The translations under genes were made by a program, and so were the position numbers. From assembly GCA_015680905.1 (NCBI GenBank), contig CM027378.1, forward strand, positions 40,397,001 through 40,461,000: DNA of 64,000 bases, written 5' to 3'. Of the stretch, positions 43,781 through 55,367 are shown piece after piece (positions within the stretch are counted from its first letter, which is position 1; each line of letters starts with the position of its first letter). The notes below the pieces were generated by a model. The model was not told the origin of the DNA and ran no database searches. It worked only from the letters and a program-made list of their open reading frames with translations. Origin of the DNA: Coptis chinensis (taxonomy: Eukaryota; Streptophyta; Magnoliopsida; Ranunculales; Ranunculaceae).

Positions 43781-44640
43781 TGGCACCCGATGGAAAATCC
43801 CCGCTTTTATGCTACCTGAAAAGGACTTGTTAAATGATAAGAATTACGAACTTTGGTCTAGGAAAGTTAGGCTAATTCTCGCAGATAGGAAGGTCATTGA
43901 TGTAATAACCGAGACAAGAGCGTAACCCACCTGAAGGATTAACACAAGTCGCTTATACCGGCCTGTACTTAAAAAGTACAATGAGTATACAAGCAAAGAT
44001 AATGTTGCCCGAATTGCCATACTTGGCACCATGAGGAATGACTTCATGATGCGGTATGATGGCCTTGGATCGGCAAAAGAGTTATGGGAAGCAAGAAAAA
44101 GCGGACCTTGGGGTACGACTACTACCACCGAGGAGGCTACAAATGAGCTTTGACAAATTTATCAAGCTGCCCCATACCTCTATGACACAACATTGCACGG
44201 TGATGAAAACATGGTTCTTGAAGTTAGCCCAAGCAGATTGTGTCCCGCCAAATGAACAAAGAAATTCAAGCCGCATTAGGTCTTTACCTAAAACTTGGGA
44301 ACAATTTCGCCTTTATCTTGACGATGACGACAACAATATCACAAACTTTGCACAAAAAGTGCAAAGGAAATGTGAGCTTGAGGAACAAAGGCTTCTCAAT
44401 GAAAAGCCCGCTGTTCAAACCGAAGCAAATGTTGTCAACTCCAAAAGAGGAAGGCTCCTTGAACAAGAAAAGTGGAAAAGGGAAAGGCAAGGAAAAGGCC
44501 AAGCCTAACCCACAGCAAAAAAGAAACCTAGGAAGTCGATAGACATGACTAGTGTTGAATGCTTCCGTTGTCATCGATGGGACACTATGCTAGGGCATGT
44601 CCTTCTCCCGAGGTGAGTTTTACTTTAAGATCACAATGTG
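43781..44640 (+). pseudogene. Copia gag
   Basis: The ATG at 43781 (MAPDGKSP) leads, after a frame change, to NYELWSRKVRLILADRKVI, the usual copia gag start. ARIAILGTMRNDFM and an ELW block follow, then a Lys/Gly-rich stretch and a CCHC knuckle near 44557-44600 (ECFRCH, then HYARACPSPE in another frame). At least six frame changes are needed to read through. Confidence 0.78.
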
Positions 44641-45800
44641 ATAAGTATCATGTCATGTTTGTCCCGATTCATCACAATATTGGATTGTAGATTCAGAATG
44701 GATGCACCACATAAGCCGGATAGGTCCCTATTTGAAGATTTCCGAAACTTCCACAAGGAACTCGGAGAGTCCACATGGGAAACCAAAGTGTTGCTGATGT
44801 TTTGGGCAATGTGCACTTGTAGGTTGGATTTTATGAGCTGGAGATCCATCCTTATTGAAGAAGTACTCTTTGTACCCTCAATTAGGAGAAATCTTTTATC
44901 GCTTTTGAAATTACTTCAAGAATCCTATGTGTTTAATTTTTCCCGAACTCGCCAGAGATATCTTTAAATAACAGTTTGATAGGTCATGCTTATTTAATGA
45001 ATTCTTTTATGACATTACACTTAGCACAAACTGAAGTTTTATGTCTAAAATGGTTGGTTGCCAATTGTGGCATGCTAGACTAGGACATATTGGACACAAT
45101 AGGATAGACCGCTTAGCAAGGGGAGGGTTATTAGGTAACTTAACCTCTGTTAAAATGGAAACCCCAGGAAAGTTGTCTTGCCGGAAAAGCCACCAAGAAA
45201 CCTTTTGGGAAAGCCCAAAGGGCAACTTATCCTTTACAACTTATTCACTCGCACATCCGTGGACCAATGAATGTAACAAAGAAGGCATGGGGCTTTGTAT
45301 TTCATTACCTTCACAGATGACTATACACGCATGGGACCGTGTACTTGATGTCTCACAAATCGACGCCTTTGGACTATTTTAAAAAGTACAAGAACTTAGT
45401 TAAGAATCAACTTGATAGACAATAAAGGCCTTAAGAACTCCACCGCTGACGTGAATATCTTTCCTCATGAGTTTAAGGAACTCTCGTGAAAATAAGGGGT
45501 ATAGCTAGACAGCTAACTATTCCTTATACCCCTCGCCAGAATGGTGTCTCTGAGAGAAGGAATAGAACCCTCGGCCGACATGGTTAGATCTATGATGGCT
45601 CGTGCTAACTTGCCTATCTCATTTTGGGGTGATGCATTGTTAACGGCCGCCAAGACATACTTAACCTAGTTCCTTCAAAAACTATTGACAAAACACCCTA
45701 TGAACTATGGACCGGTAGACAACCCGCTTTGAACTACCTTAGACCATGGGGTAAAGCGCCTTTGTCACTTCTCAAAATCGAGAATTTGGAAAGTTGAGTG
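44641..45800 (+). pseudogene. Copia protease remnant, pre-integrase and integrase
   Basis: The protease end (EEVLFVPSIRRNLLSLLKL at about 44855-44915) is recognisable, though its catalytic DTG/DSG could not be found. The pre-integrase zinc domain starts LWHARLGHIGHNRIDRL (45068 on). The integrase first motif reads LIHSHIRGPMN, where the expected Asp is His. The last motif, YTPRQNGVSERRNRTL (45528 on), keeps Glu. Frames shift many times. Inactive. Confidence 0.82.
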
Positions 45801-47715
45801 CTCCTCGAAAGAAGTGTATCTTTATAAGATACGCTGAGAGACTTCTAAGGGGTATGTCTTCCTAGGGAGGATACTCACTCAAGCATGTCACGTAAATAGA
45901 AGCACGTAACGCCGATTCTTAGAGGATCAATACCCAATGAGGGGTGAGGTTGATAAGGATATACAACTTTATGAAGTTGATAACCTTATAACTGCTGATG
46001 AACAAGGCGAAGATGAAACTTTCATCAACCCTGATTCTAGTAACAATGACATTGGTCAAATGATTGATCAATCCCAACCTCGTAAGAGTGTTAGAGGCCA
46101 TATCCCCAAACGCCGGTTTGAGATTGAAGGGAGATAAATATGACCAATGCACTTACTTACAGAAATATCCGATGAACCTAAAACGCTCAAGGAGGCTATT
46201 TCGGGTCCAATACAAGTAAGTGGATGGAAGCTATGAAGGAAGAATTGAGTCGATGAAGAAAAACAAAGTATGGGACTTAGTTGATCTACCTCCAAACAGA
46301 GATCTATCGGGAACAAGTGGGTTCTCAAGATCAAGAAAAATGCGGAAGGAACATAGACAAATTCAAAGCTAGGCTTGTTGCAAAAGGTTACACCCAAAAA
46401 GAGGAATAGACTATGAGGACACCTTCTCACCAAGAGTGAGATTTGCCTCCATACGCCTCCTCTTGTCAATGGTTGCCCATTTAGATTTAGAGCTTTACCG
46501 GATGGATGTCAAAACTGCTTTTCAAATGGAGAATTACAAGAGGAAATCTATATGGATCAACCCAATCGGGTTTTTCAATCAAGGGTCGAACACAAAGTGT
46601 GTAAACCGAACAGATCCATATATGGTTTAAAACAGGCCTCTAGACAAGGAATCTGAGATTCCATGAAGCAATGCTTCAAGACAAATTCAAATGGTAAATG
46701 AGGACCATTAAGCAGATATGTCAAGACATCTAAAAATGGTTTTGTGATTCTATCTCTATATGTGGATGACATTTTGTTAGCGGTGTAACAATAAGGCATT
46801 GATAAATTCCACTAAGGAGTGGTTGTCATTAAACTTCAAATGAAGGACATGGGTGAAGCAAGTTATGTCTTAGGAGTTAAAATAACTCGCGGATCGCCCA
46901 AACGCTTTTGTTATCTTTGTCTCGTGAGACATATATCAAGAAGGTTTTGGAAAAGATTCAACATGACCGATTGTAAGCAAGTGGATCTCCCAAAGAAGTC
47001 TAGGAGAGTCTTTGAGTTCTAAAATGTCTCCCAAGAATCCTAACCAAAACTCGGGCTATGAAAAATGTACCATACTCAAGCGCAAATGGAAGCCTTTATG
47101 TATGCAATGTTGTGGTACAAGGGCGCACATCCGCTATGCAAATAAGGTTAGTATCAAGGTTCCAAACAAATCTCGGGGTCGCATTAATCGAAGGTCACAA
47201 AAGATAATGAGGTATCTAAAAGGCACCGCGGACTACTCACTTGTCTACCAAGGGAAAGATCTTAAGCTGATTGGGTACTCCGATGCCGACCGGCCGAGAC
47301 CTTGATGAGAGGAAGTCAACTTCGTGATATACCTACATAATGAATGGAGGTGCTATATCCCCGGAGCAAAGAAGAAGCAAACTTCCATAGCACTTTCAAC
47401 TATGGAAGCCGAAAGTATATTGATGTTGCTCGCCACACGGAGGTCGTCGTGGCTCGACTATTCATCAAACACTTGTCGTTGTTCTCAAGAGTCACCAAAC
47501 CAGTTCACATCCGATCGACAAAGATGGCTGCTCTTGCATATGCTAAAGATCCAAAGTACCATGGAAGAACCAAGCATATAGAGTTAAAATACCACTACGC
47601 ATTTACACAAATGATAATCGAAAAAGAAAGTGGTTCTACAACATATATCCACCGATCGATGGTTGGGATCCATCGACCAAACCTATTCCAAAGGAACTCT
47701 TCCTTGCACATGTAA
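45801..47715 (+). pseudogene. Copia reverse transcriptase and RNase H
   Basis: RT: KWVLKIKKNA, then LVAKGYTQKE-like text in another frame, FALAXMDVKTAF-type block (YRMDVKTAFQ at about 46498), SIYGLKQASR, and LSLYVDDILL with intact YVDD (46750-46779). QMKDMGEASYVLGVKI (46840 on) is standard. RNase H: GTADYSLVYQGKD, GYSDAD (47275 on), then STMEAES and KYHGRTKHIELKYHY (47552 on). All blocks are in the right order. I count about a dozen small frame changes. Confidence 0.88.
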
Positions 47716-48800
47716 AAATGCTTGGGTTAAAGAGGATGTGATTATGTTAAGAACACTTTGATGGTTTAATGAATAAAAGTGCATTCTTTCCGGATCGATT
47801 GCATTCTCATTATAATCGCTTTATCATCTCATATGTATGTCAAGAGGGTTGACCGGTTCACTCACATGAACAAATACTTCCATTTTAAACAATGGGAGTT
47901 TAGCTTGACAAGTCACTAAACCTTATAGGAAGGGTGGACCTAGTGTCGAGTCATGCCCCTTCTTATAATTGGATAAGAAGAAACAGGCTTCATAGGGGAA
48001 GATTCTCGCTAAACCTACAAACGGTTGTTGCCAAGTGGGAGCATAGTATCCTTGGAATTGTCATTAGGGATGACAACACTTGCATGGTATGAGTGGACAT
48101 ACAGATATCTATTGTTGAGTAAACAAATTAGATACTCTTGCCATGACATGTTTTCACACAACATGTGTATAGTTGACCACCTGAGAGCAAGAAAAGAAAT
48201 ATCCCTAAAATTCTTGCTATGTGAGCTCTATTGATATATTTTTGTTTAAAACATATCGAATGGTACCCTCCTTGAACTTTTGACCTTGTCAAGAAAATAA
48301 GAGGACTACTCAGAACTTTGGTTTGCTCCCCACAAGCTCTTACTAAAAGGTCGACCGGATGCATACCGAAGTTGGTAGAACTCGACGACAATGACTTCGT
48401 GCAAAAGCGGTAAAAGAACCGGGCGTTTATCACACAATCACCGGGATTCTACCCGCCGGACAATTGATGATAATTGTGAATCATGTGATACGCTTTTGAC
48501 TTTATGGTGTGGACTCATAGGGATGAGTGTTATTTGTCAAAGTGATGAAACAAACAGATCTTGGGGTATACACACACTCTCCGGATATTAGGTTTTCGGA
48601 TTCATCTTCTTTAAGATCACTTTCATGGTAGATCACCGTGGTCGCGGCTTTTCATTGCGACTTGCTACTTCACAGATATCATGATACGCGGTGCTAGGGT
48701 CACACGAACCATTTGCCGTGTGAGACACACAAAATGGCTAAGCATTCTACTTAAATGCTTCTCTTAGAAACCTTCTTCTTCCGTTGGCTGAAGTGGGAGA
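47716..48800 (+). other. Copia 3' untranslated region up to the purine tract
   Basis: About 1.1 kb after RNase H, long for a copia 3' region, without recognised coding sequence. Frames here are short and on both strands. It ends with GAAGTGGGAGA, the polypurine tract, next to the 3' LTR. Confidence 0.55.
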
Positions 48801-49556
48801 TGTTGGAAATAAGGTTGATAGACGCCACCAAGATAAGGATAAACCATCAATATAGGACTCTATCCTATCCGATATTAGATGAGTATAGGACTCTATCCCA
48901 TCGATATTAGATGAGTATAGGATTCTATCCTATCGATATTAGATGAGTATATGACTCTATCCTATCGATATTAGATGAGTATAGGATTCTATCCTATCGA
49001 GATATTAGATGAGTATATAACTCTATCCTATCCGATATTAGATGAGTATAGGACTCTATCCTATCAGATATTAGATGAGTATATAACTCTATCCTATCTG
49101 ATATTAGATGAGTATAGGACTCTATCCTATCCAATATTGAGGAGGTGGGAACCTCTATAAATAGACCCCCCACCTCTCACATATAAATAATCTGAACAAC
49201 AAGAAAAGCTCTCTCCTTTAATGGCAGCCCAACATTTTCTAAAGTAGAAGCCAGTAATTTGTGGAGATTCCATAGGTGGTATCCTCCCTAGCCATTGTCA
49301 GTTCTTGGTTCTTGGTTCGTGAAAAAAAAGGTTGCTTCTCGTTCGTGGTTGGAACTTGACTCAAGCAAAGTTAAGAAGAAGAAGATCTTGAGTGTGTCAA
49401 GAACATCTTCTCCTGTAGATCAAAGCTTGGAACTTCAAATTGAAAGCTGTGACCAAGCTACGATCTTCTGTTTCCGCTGCGCTATTTTATGCATGTGGTA
49501 TAACGTAATTGTATATATCATAGGAATCATGCATGAGATATCGATAAAATCCTACA
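48801..49556 (+). repeat. 3' LTR of the copia element
   Basis: 756 bp with the same 33-bp tandem array (about nine copies) and TATA box (near 49158). Compared with the 5' LTR it shows several 1-2 base losses (for example TCGATATT against TCTGATATT, and GCCACC against GCCCACC). Confidence 0.92.
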
Positions 49557-49561
49557 TTATG

Positions 49562-50473
49562 AATATAGAACGGAGGGTACTTACAGACACCAATCAACTC
49601 CAAGCCTGTATGCAATCATATTTGAAACCGTGGAGGAGTTGGAAACCTGACACAATTATGTTTCCATATACTAATCACATGCTCTCTGTTATAGTTGCTA
49701 TCAAACTTAATGAACTTCAAGTTGTCAAACGTACGGGGTCGATAAGGTATCAATGCATCATTATAAAACTCAAAACTCCTTTCTGCTTTCTGCTACAAAA
49801 CTAAATTTCGTGTTCCGAAATTTGAAACATATCATCAGATTATTTGTACCCCCCACCCCCTCACCCCACTACGTTACGGGCACCTACAAGGAGGTATGTA
49901 TTTTTTTAGTAATGCATACTGTGCATCAATTTGATCAATTCCATTTGGCATTGAGCCTCTTTAAAGGATTGCTTATCAGTAATCCTGATTATCACAGAAC
50001 TTGCATAAAAGTACATATAAAAATGAGGATTGGGAGGAAAAGAGAAAAAAGAATATTAGAATTCATCTCATTATTTAAGCTTTTTTACAAGACACATTCT
50101 TTTGCAAGTCAAAATTGAATTTGACGAATCTGAGACACTGTACAACTACAGACCAAGCTAAACCATCTTTTCACAGTTTACAATCTTGCAGAGCATGAGT
50201 CTGAGACACCGCAATGTACAAGTAGAACTACATAACAAGCTCAACTATCTTCTCACAGTTTACAAGTAATCAGGCATGCCAATTGCCAAGCACTCCAATA
50301 AAAAAAAAAGGATGCCCAAACATTCCAATGTCTTCTCAAACTGAAAACTTTACCAGAAAAAAGAAAAATCTACTCCCACTAACAAAATGGTATTCTGATA
50401 AGAGTTTGCCCTGCACAAAATTCAAACTCTCATCCAGGTATACATTTCTAATGATTGACTAGGCGTCTTAAAA
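49562..50473. other. Interval between the copia element and the CCR4-like exons
   Basis: No gene seen. A C-rich run (ACCCCCCACCCCCTCACCCC) lies near 49850-49866. GAGTCTGAGACACYG-like phrases with CTACAAC repeat at about 50125-50150 and 50190-50215. It may include the 3' untranslated region of the minus-strand CCR4-like gene. Confidence 0.4.
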
Positions 50474-51298
50474 TCACAAGAGCCGATCTGTAAGTGGACA
50501 ATTGGCTTCTTCTCCACCATGTGGTGACGGCCTAATCAAGAAGTCTGCCACGAGCGCAATATGATCTGATGACCACTCAGGTGATGGAAGGGCTGTGTTC
50601 CCCACATATTCCAAAGCTAGAAGTTCAAGAAGACCTTTCACCATGAATCTATTTGCTGTTTCATAGCATCAAACCACTAAATAAATGAAAAAGTGATATA
50701 TGACCAAGAACATTCAAATTATGATAAATAGGTATAGTGAGATTGCATGCCTAATGAACACGTAGCAATCGAGAGAGAACTGGGTAACATGCTTATATGT
50801 AATAAAGCTCAATTTCAGTAAAATAACCAAAAAAATTTAAAAATAAATAAAAAATAGTTGCATCAAGATTGTGTAGAGAGACCATTTGTTGGATCCTGCC
50901 TATTCAAAACCTAATCAGATGACATCCAGCTAATTGTCTCCGAAGGCTATGAAAACGTGCTCGGTTTGATGAATTTTTCAGATAAAAGTACAGTTTAAAA
51001 TCCATCCAGTTTCTTTTCTCGTCTAATCTCTTTCATGGGATTGAGAGTTTGAGACCAGACTACTAGGACTAAACTAAGCACGATGAAGCTGAATGTATCA
51101 TGCACATTGAGTAAAATATAACCTAGAGCTTCATCTACTATTCTACTCCTACCAAGGGTAGATGCTAAATCTTCATTGTTCATCTGTCCACTTCATCCAA
51201 TTTGTTTATTCAACTATTCTTTCAACAAAATAAAAGTATTTCAAAGATGACACCCACTGCAAAGACTATAAACTTGTGCAAGGTTCTGAAAAGTTCGG

Positions 51299-51329
<31 letters not shown>

Positions 51330-53251
51330 TTTCTGACATGTGATGATCACAAGGAGCGGACCAATTCCCATATGCATCCCACTTAAAACTATTGACTTAA
51401 AAAAGAAACCATGTCGTTTGATACTAGGAGTCTAGGACTGAGCTAGTGTAACCTCGTCATTTTTGGAATATCCAGTATATGCTAGACATCCACTGGTTTA
51501 AAGGTCGTACACATCACATCAAATGCTTCGGAAACTAATGTGCTCAGTAACATCACAAAAAGAAAGTTCAAAATATCAGCACTGTCGAAGAACCACAAGT
51601 CCATAACTGACAATTATGTATCACCGAAAAACAAGAAAAATATAATTAACAGATCATTAATCAGCCACAAAGCCACGGTCCATTTCATCGGCTAAAAAAG
51701 AACATCCACTTAGTAGATAATGTTTGTGACACATTCAACTAACATAACAGCTTAAATAATTTAATAGTAAAAATTGCAATCTATCAAAAGAATGCTTCAG
51801 AACCACGTAAACAAGATATAACATTGATAATAAAAGTCATGAACAAAACAATTGATGAACAAAAATCATTGACACAAGAGACAACTAACAATACCTGTGT
51901 AAGATATGTAATCTAATGTTCCTGAGAAAGCATTAGTAAAATTGGTAAACTGAGGTTCACCAGATTCGGAGTTCATATTTTCACGTTGCTTTTCAAATAA
52001 TGGATCACTACTATCTACTGTTAGAAAGAATGTATATGCACTCACCTAGTCACCTGAAAGGAAAAAACTGGCATCAAGAATTATAAAGAGAAAGTCTTTC
52101 AAAATACATATAGTACCATAGATTAATATCCCTTTGATACTAGAAGCCAAGAATTTTCATACGCTGAAGCTACCACAATATGTACCGTAGTATACTAGTA
52201 TTTATCTGATGCTTACACGAGATAGGGATTTGATGATGGCAAGAAAGAAACAACCTATTTTACCTAAACACACAGTTATAGAAGAATTAAACTACACACT
52301 TGTATATTGTCAAAAGAAGTAATGCACATGTGTGTGTGTGTGAGAGAGAGAGACAGAGACCAACCAGAGGCATGTCATGTGAAAGCTTCATACGTCTACA
52401 GACGCCAAGGGGATCATTTGCCAAATCGATAAGATTAAGATCAACTTTTGTTTTGAGTAGGAGATCATGAGCAAAGACTATAGAACCGCAATGCGATTAC
52501 ACGTTCATGTATATTATGTCAGTAAAGGAACCAAGAAACTGTAAGACAAGATAAAATGTTCAGCCACTTAGATGAGGTACATCCACAAACAGAAAAGGGG
52601 GCGGTGAAGGTAGATCGGTGCTTAGCAACTGAAATAAGTATCTCAAAATAAGAACTTTATTGGTAGTTAAAAGGAAGCAATAACCTTCCCGGAAGAGAGT
52701 TGAAATCCCCACAAACCAATACAGGAATACGTAAACAATCAATCTTCTCTAATTCACCAACAAGAGTTGCAACCTAATGTTCGAACAAGATAGAGACAAA
52801 TTAGTCTAGAACTCCACTATACTAGTTTAATGAAAACGGATGTGATCAGCAAGTACCTGCCAGAGCTTTACATCCTTAAAATCTTCGTTCGCATGTACAT
52901 GCGTATTTACCTGAGGATATTAGCCAAACCATGTCACTCATCTAGAAGTAGATTCTTGCTCAGGAAAGTGGATAACAGAATAGAGTGACATAGAATGGAG
53001 TACCACACAAAATCTATAACTCAATTTATCAGGAAAATCAGTATTATCGACAAACTCCAATATCGTAACAATTGCAACATTGTCCTGGGAGCATTCCCAA
53101 TGCAGGTGGATATGGTGGGAATGTGATTTATTCACCTCTTTATGGTTCAAAACCTTTGCCCAATGCAAAGGTGAATATGGTGGTGACTATATTCCCAAGT
53201 CAAAACGAAGGTGAAACCTTCAACCGAGATAGTGGCTGAGTTGTGAACATC

Positions 53252-53314
53252 AGACGGGATGTTGGATTCCGTCTGGATTACAAAACTCATCAGACGGAAT
53301 CCAACATCCCGTCT
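53252..53314. repeat. Subterminal hairpin with 24-bp arms
   Basis: 53252-53275 and 53291-53314 are perfect inverted copies (AGACGGGATGTTGGATTCCG plus four bases) with a 15-bp loop. Related but imperfect copies occur at 56698-56800. Such subterminal inverted repeats are typical transposase-recognition arrays in plant DNA transposons. Confidence 0.85.
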
Positions 53315-53520
53315 CGCTATATTTCTTTTTTTCCAGATGGAATTAAACATCCCGTCCGGAGTCCTAATGGCTAGTTCACCAACGATCAGAAAGTCAGAAC
53401 GGTCAAAAATAAAAACTTTGGTATATATACAACATTTGTTCCATTTCAACTCACACTTCCAACAATCATATTTCTTCTTTTTCAAAATCAGTTCTTCAAA
53501 AAAATTATATATATCAAATG

Positions 53521-53810
53521 GCATCTCAAGCATCTCAAACAACTCAAGCAAGTGGTAGCACTCAAGCAAAATCAAAGACTCACTTTAGCATGTCCGAAGA
53601 TCAAGCTCTATGCCTTGCTTGGATAAAAATTAGTGAAGACTCAATTGTCGGTGCTTTCTAAAATGCAAAAGGATTTTGGAATCGTGTAACAAACGAGTTC
53701 AATCAAACACGTGGGTCGGATAAATTTAAATCATACTAACCACGGCTAACTGCTCAAATTGTTCTGACAAATGCGGCATTTGCTGGTGGAATAGGTATGC
53801 TCATCTCTTG
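53521..53810 (+). pseudogene. SANT/Myb-like transposon ORF fragment
   Basis: Starts MASQASQTTQASGSTQ at an ATG in ATCAAATGG context. The block FSMSEDQALCLAWIKISEDSIVG, a TAA, then GFWNRVTNEFNQTRGSD follows. This resembles the Trp-rich N-terminal trihelix/SANT-like domain (no-apical-meristem-associated or Harbinger ORF1 type proteins), a DNA-binding module. It is broken by two stops and lacks the rest. It shares its segment with the mobile-domain gene on the opposite strand. Confidence 0.6.
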
Positions 53811-54218
53811 CCCCTAAGAATTAATCATGCTCCAGTGCCAAAAGTTAGACTCATCAAATATCTGTGGAGTTCTTTGCGGCATCTCAATATTATGAAACAC
53901 CCTGGGTAGTGACTGTGGCAACTCCACTCTTTCTGGGAAATGAATGTTAAACCTCAATGCTTAGGAAGTAACCCTTTCAAAATTGGTGCCCTGGTATAAC
54001 GCACCTAGCAAGAGACCTCGACCAACCCTCTTTCAATACAAGTCATAGTCTCTCGTAAAAATGAAAGCTGCTGCATCTGGCCAATAATTTGGGTTTGCTC
54101 TATAGTGTGCAAGAGTTGCAAGAAGAATATTAGATGCTGGCATATCTATGGGTGGTGGGTAAGGTATAACAATCTCTCCAGATACTTGACGCCAACATCT
54201 GTCCCCAAGGTACCCTAC

Positions 54219-55295
54219 AAGTATCACTCCCCGCTGAGAAAGAAACCTTGTTCTATGCGACATATAGGATAGTCTATGGTACTCAGTGTTCTCTGGAACA
54301 TTTGGAATATCCGCATAAGGGGTCTGAAATATGAAGGAAAAGGCCCAGGGTTGCCACAAAATTCGGGTAGCTCCTAAAAGCTCAATCTATTGATGAGTGT
54401 TATGAATATTATGTGAAAGATCCCCATACCCCCTCTACCTGCTACGATGAAGCCCCCATGCTTGAATACGTAGAATCAGGTCACGAGTCTCATTCTCTTC
54501 CAACGTCTTCAACACAGGATGCATTACACAAAAATATTCATACCACCAATATTAAATCAATAGATAAAATACAATACAAGTATCACTCGCCGCTGAGAAA
54601 GAAACCTTGCTCTATGCGACATATAGGATAGTCTATGGTACTCAGTGTTCTCTGGAACATTTGGAATATCCGCATAAGGGGTCTGAAATATGAAGGAAAA
54701 GGCCCAGGGTTGCCACACAATTCGGGTAGCTCCTAAAAGCTCAATATATTGACGAGTGTTATGAATATTATACGATAGATCCCCATACCCCCTCTGCCTG
54801 CTACGATGAAGCCCCCATGCTTGAATACGTGGAATCAGGTCACGAGTCTCATTCTCTTCCAACGTCTTCAACACAGGATGCATTACACGAAAATATTCAT
54901 ACCACCAATATTAAATCAATAGATAAAATACAATACAAGTATCACTCGCCGCTGAGAAAGAAACCTTGCTCTATGCGACATATAGGATAGTCTATGGTAC
55001 TCAGTGTTCTCTAGAACATTTGGAATATCCGCATAAGGGGTCTGAAATATGAAGGAAAAGGCCCAGGGTTGCCACAAAATTCGGGTAGCTCCTAAAAGCT
55101 CAATCTATTGACGAGTGTTATGAATATTATACGATAGATCCCCATACCCCCTCTGTCTGCTACGATGAAGCCCCCATGCTTGAATACGTGGAATTAGGTC
55201 ACGAGTCTCATTCTCTTCCAACGTCTTCAACACAGGATGCATTACACAAAAATATTCATACCACCAATATTAAATCAATAGATAAAATACAATAT
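54219..55295. repeat. 359-bp segment in three direct tandem copies
   Basis: 54219-54577, 54578-54936 and 54937-55295 are nearly identical, starting AAGTATCACTC and ending AAAATACAATAC. Each contains the WQPWAFSFIFQTPY exon and part of an exon reading RIQAWGLHRSRQRGYGD on the minus strand. As 359 is not a multiple of three, the copies cannot be read as one frame. The differences between copies are few. Confidence 0.95.

Positions 55296-55297
<2 letters not shown>

Positions 55298-55360
<63 letters not shown>
55298..55360. repeat. AT microsatellite
   Basis: About 31 uninterrupted AT dinucleotides, directly after the third 359-bp copy. Frames across it (IYIYIY) are artefacts. Confidence 0.97.

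Positions 55361-55367
<7 letters not shown>

Larger units (their letters stand above)
41917..49556 (+). mobile_element. Ty1/copia retrotransposon with both LTRs
   Basis: LTRs of 769 and 756 bp, both TGTTGGAAATAAGG to ATCCTACA. The PBS TTGGCATCGAGCCAG (42686 on) is a variant of the initiator-Met site. A purine tract GAAGTGGGAGA precedes the 3' LTR. Internal order is gag, integrase, RT, RNase H, which defines copia. Flanking 5-mers gtatg and ttatg agree at four of five bases, so the target duplication is imperfect. Coding blocks are all present but in shifting frames. Confidence 0.92.

Noticed and set aside
51298-51323. T run of about 25 bases near the CCR4-like exons considered as a retroposon poly(A) tail
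   Set aside because: It lies in an intron of a gene that keeps its other introns. No target duplication or LINE/SINE body adjoins it.
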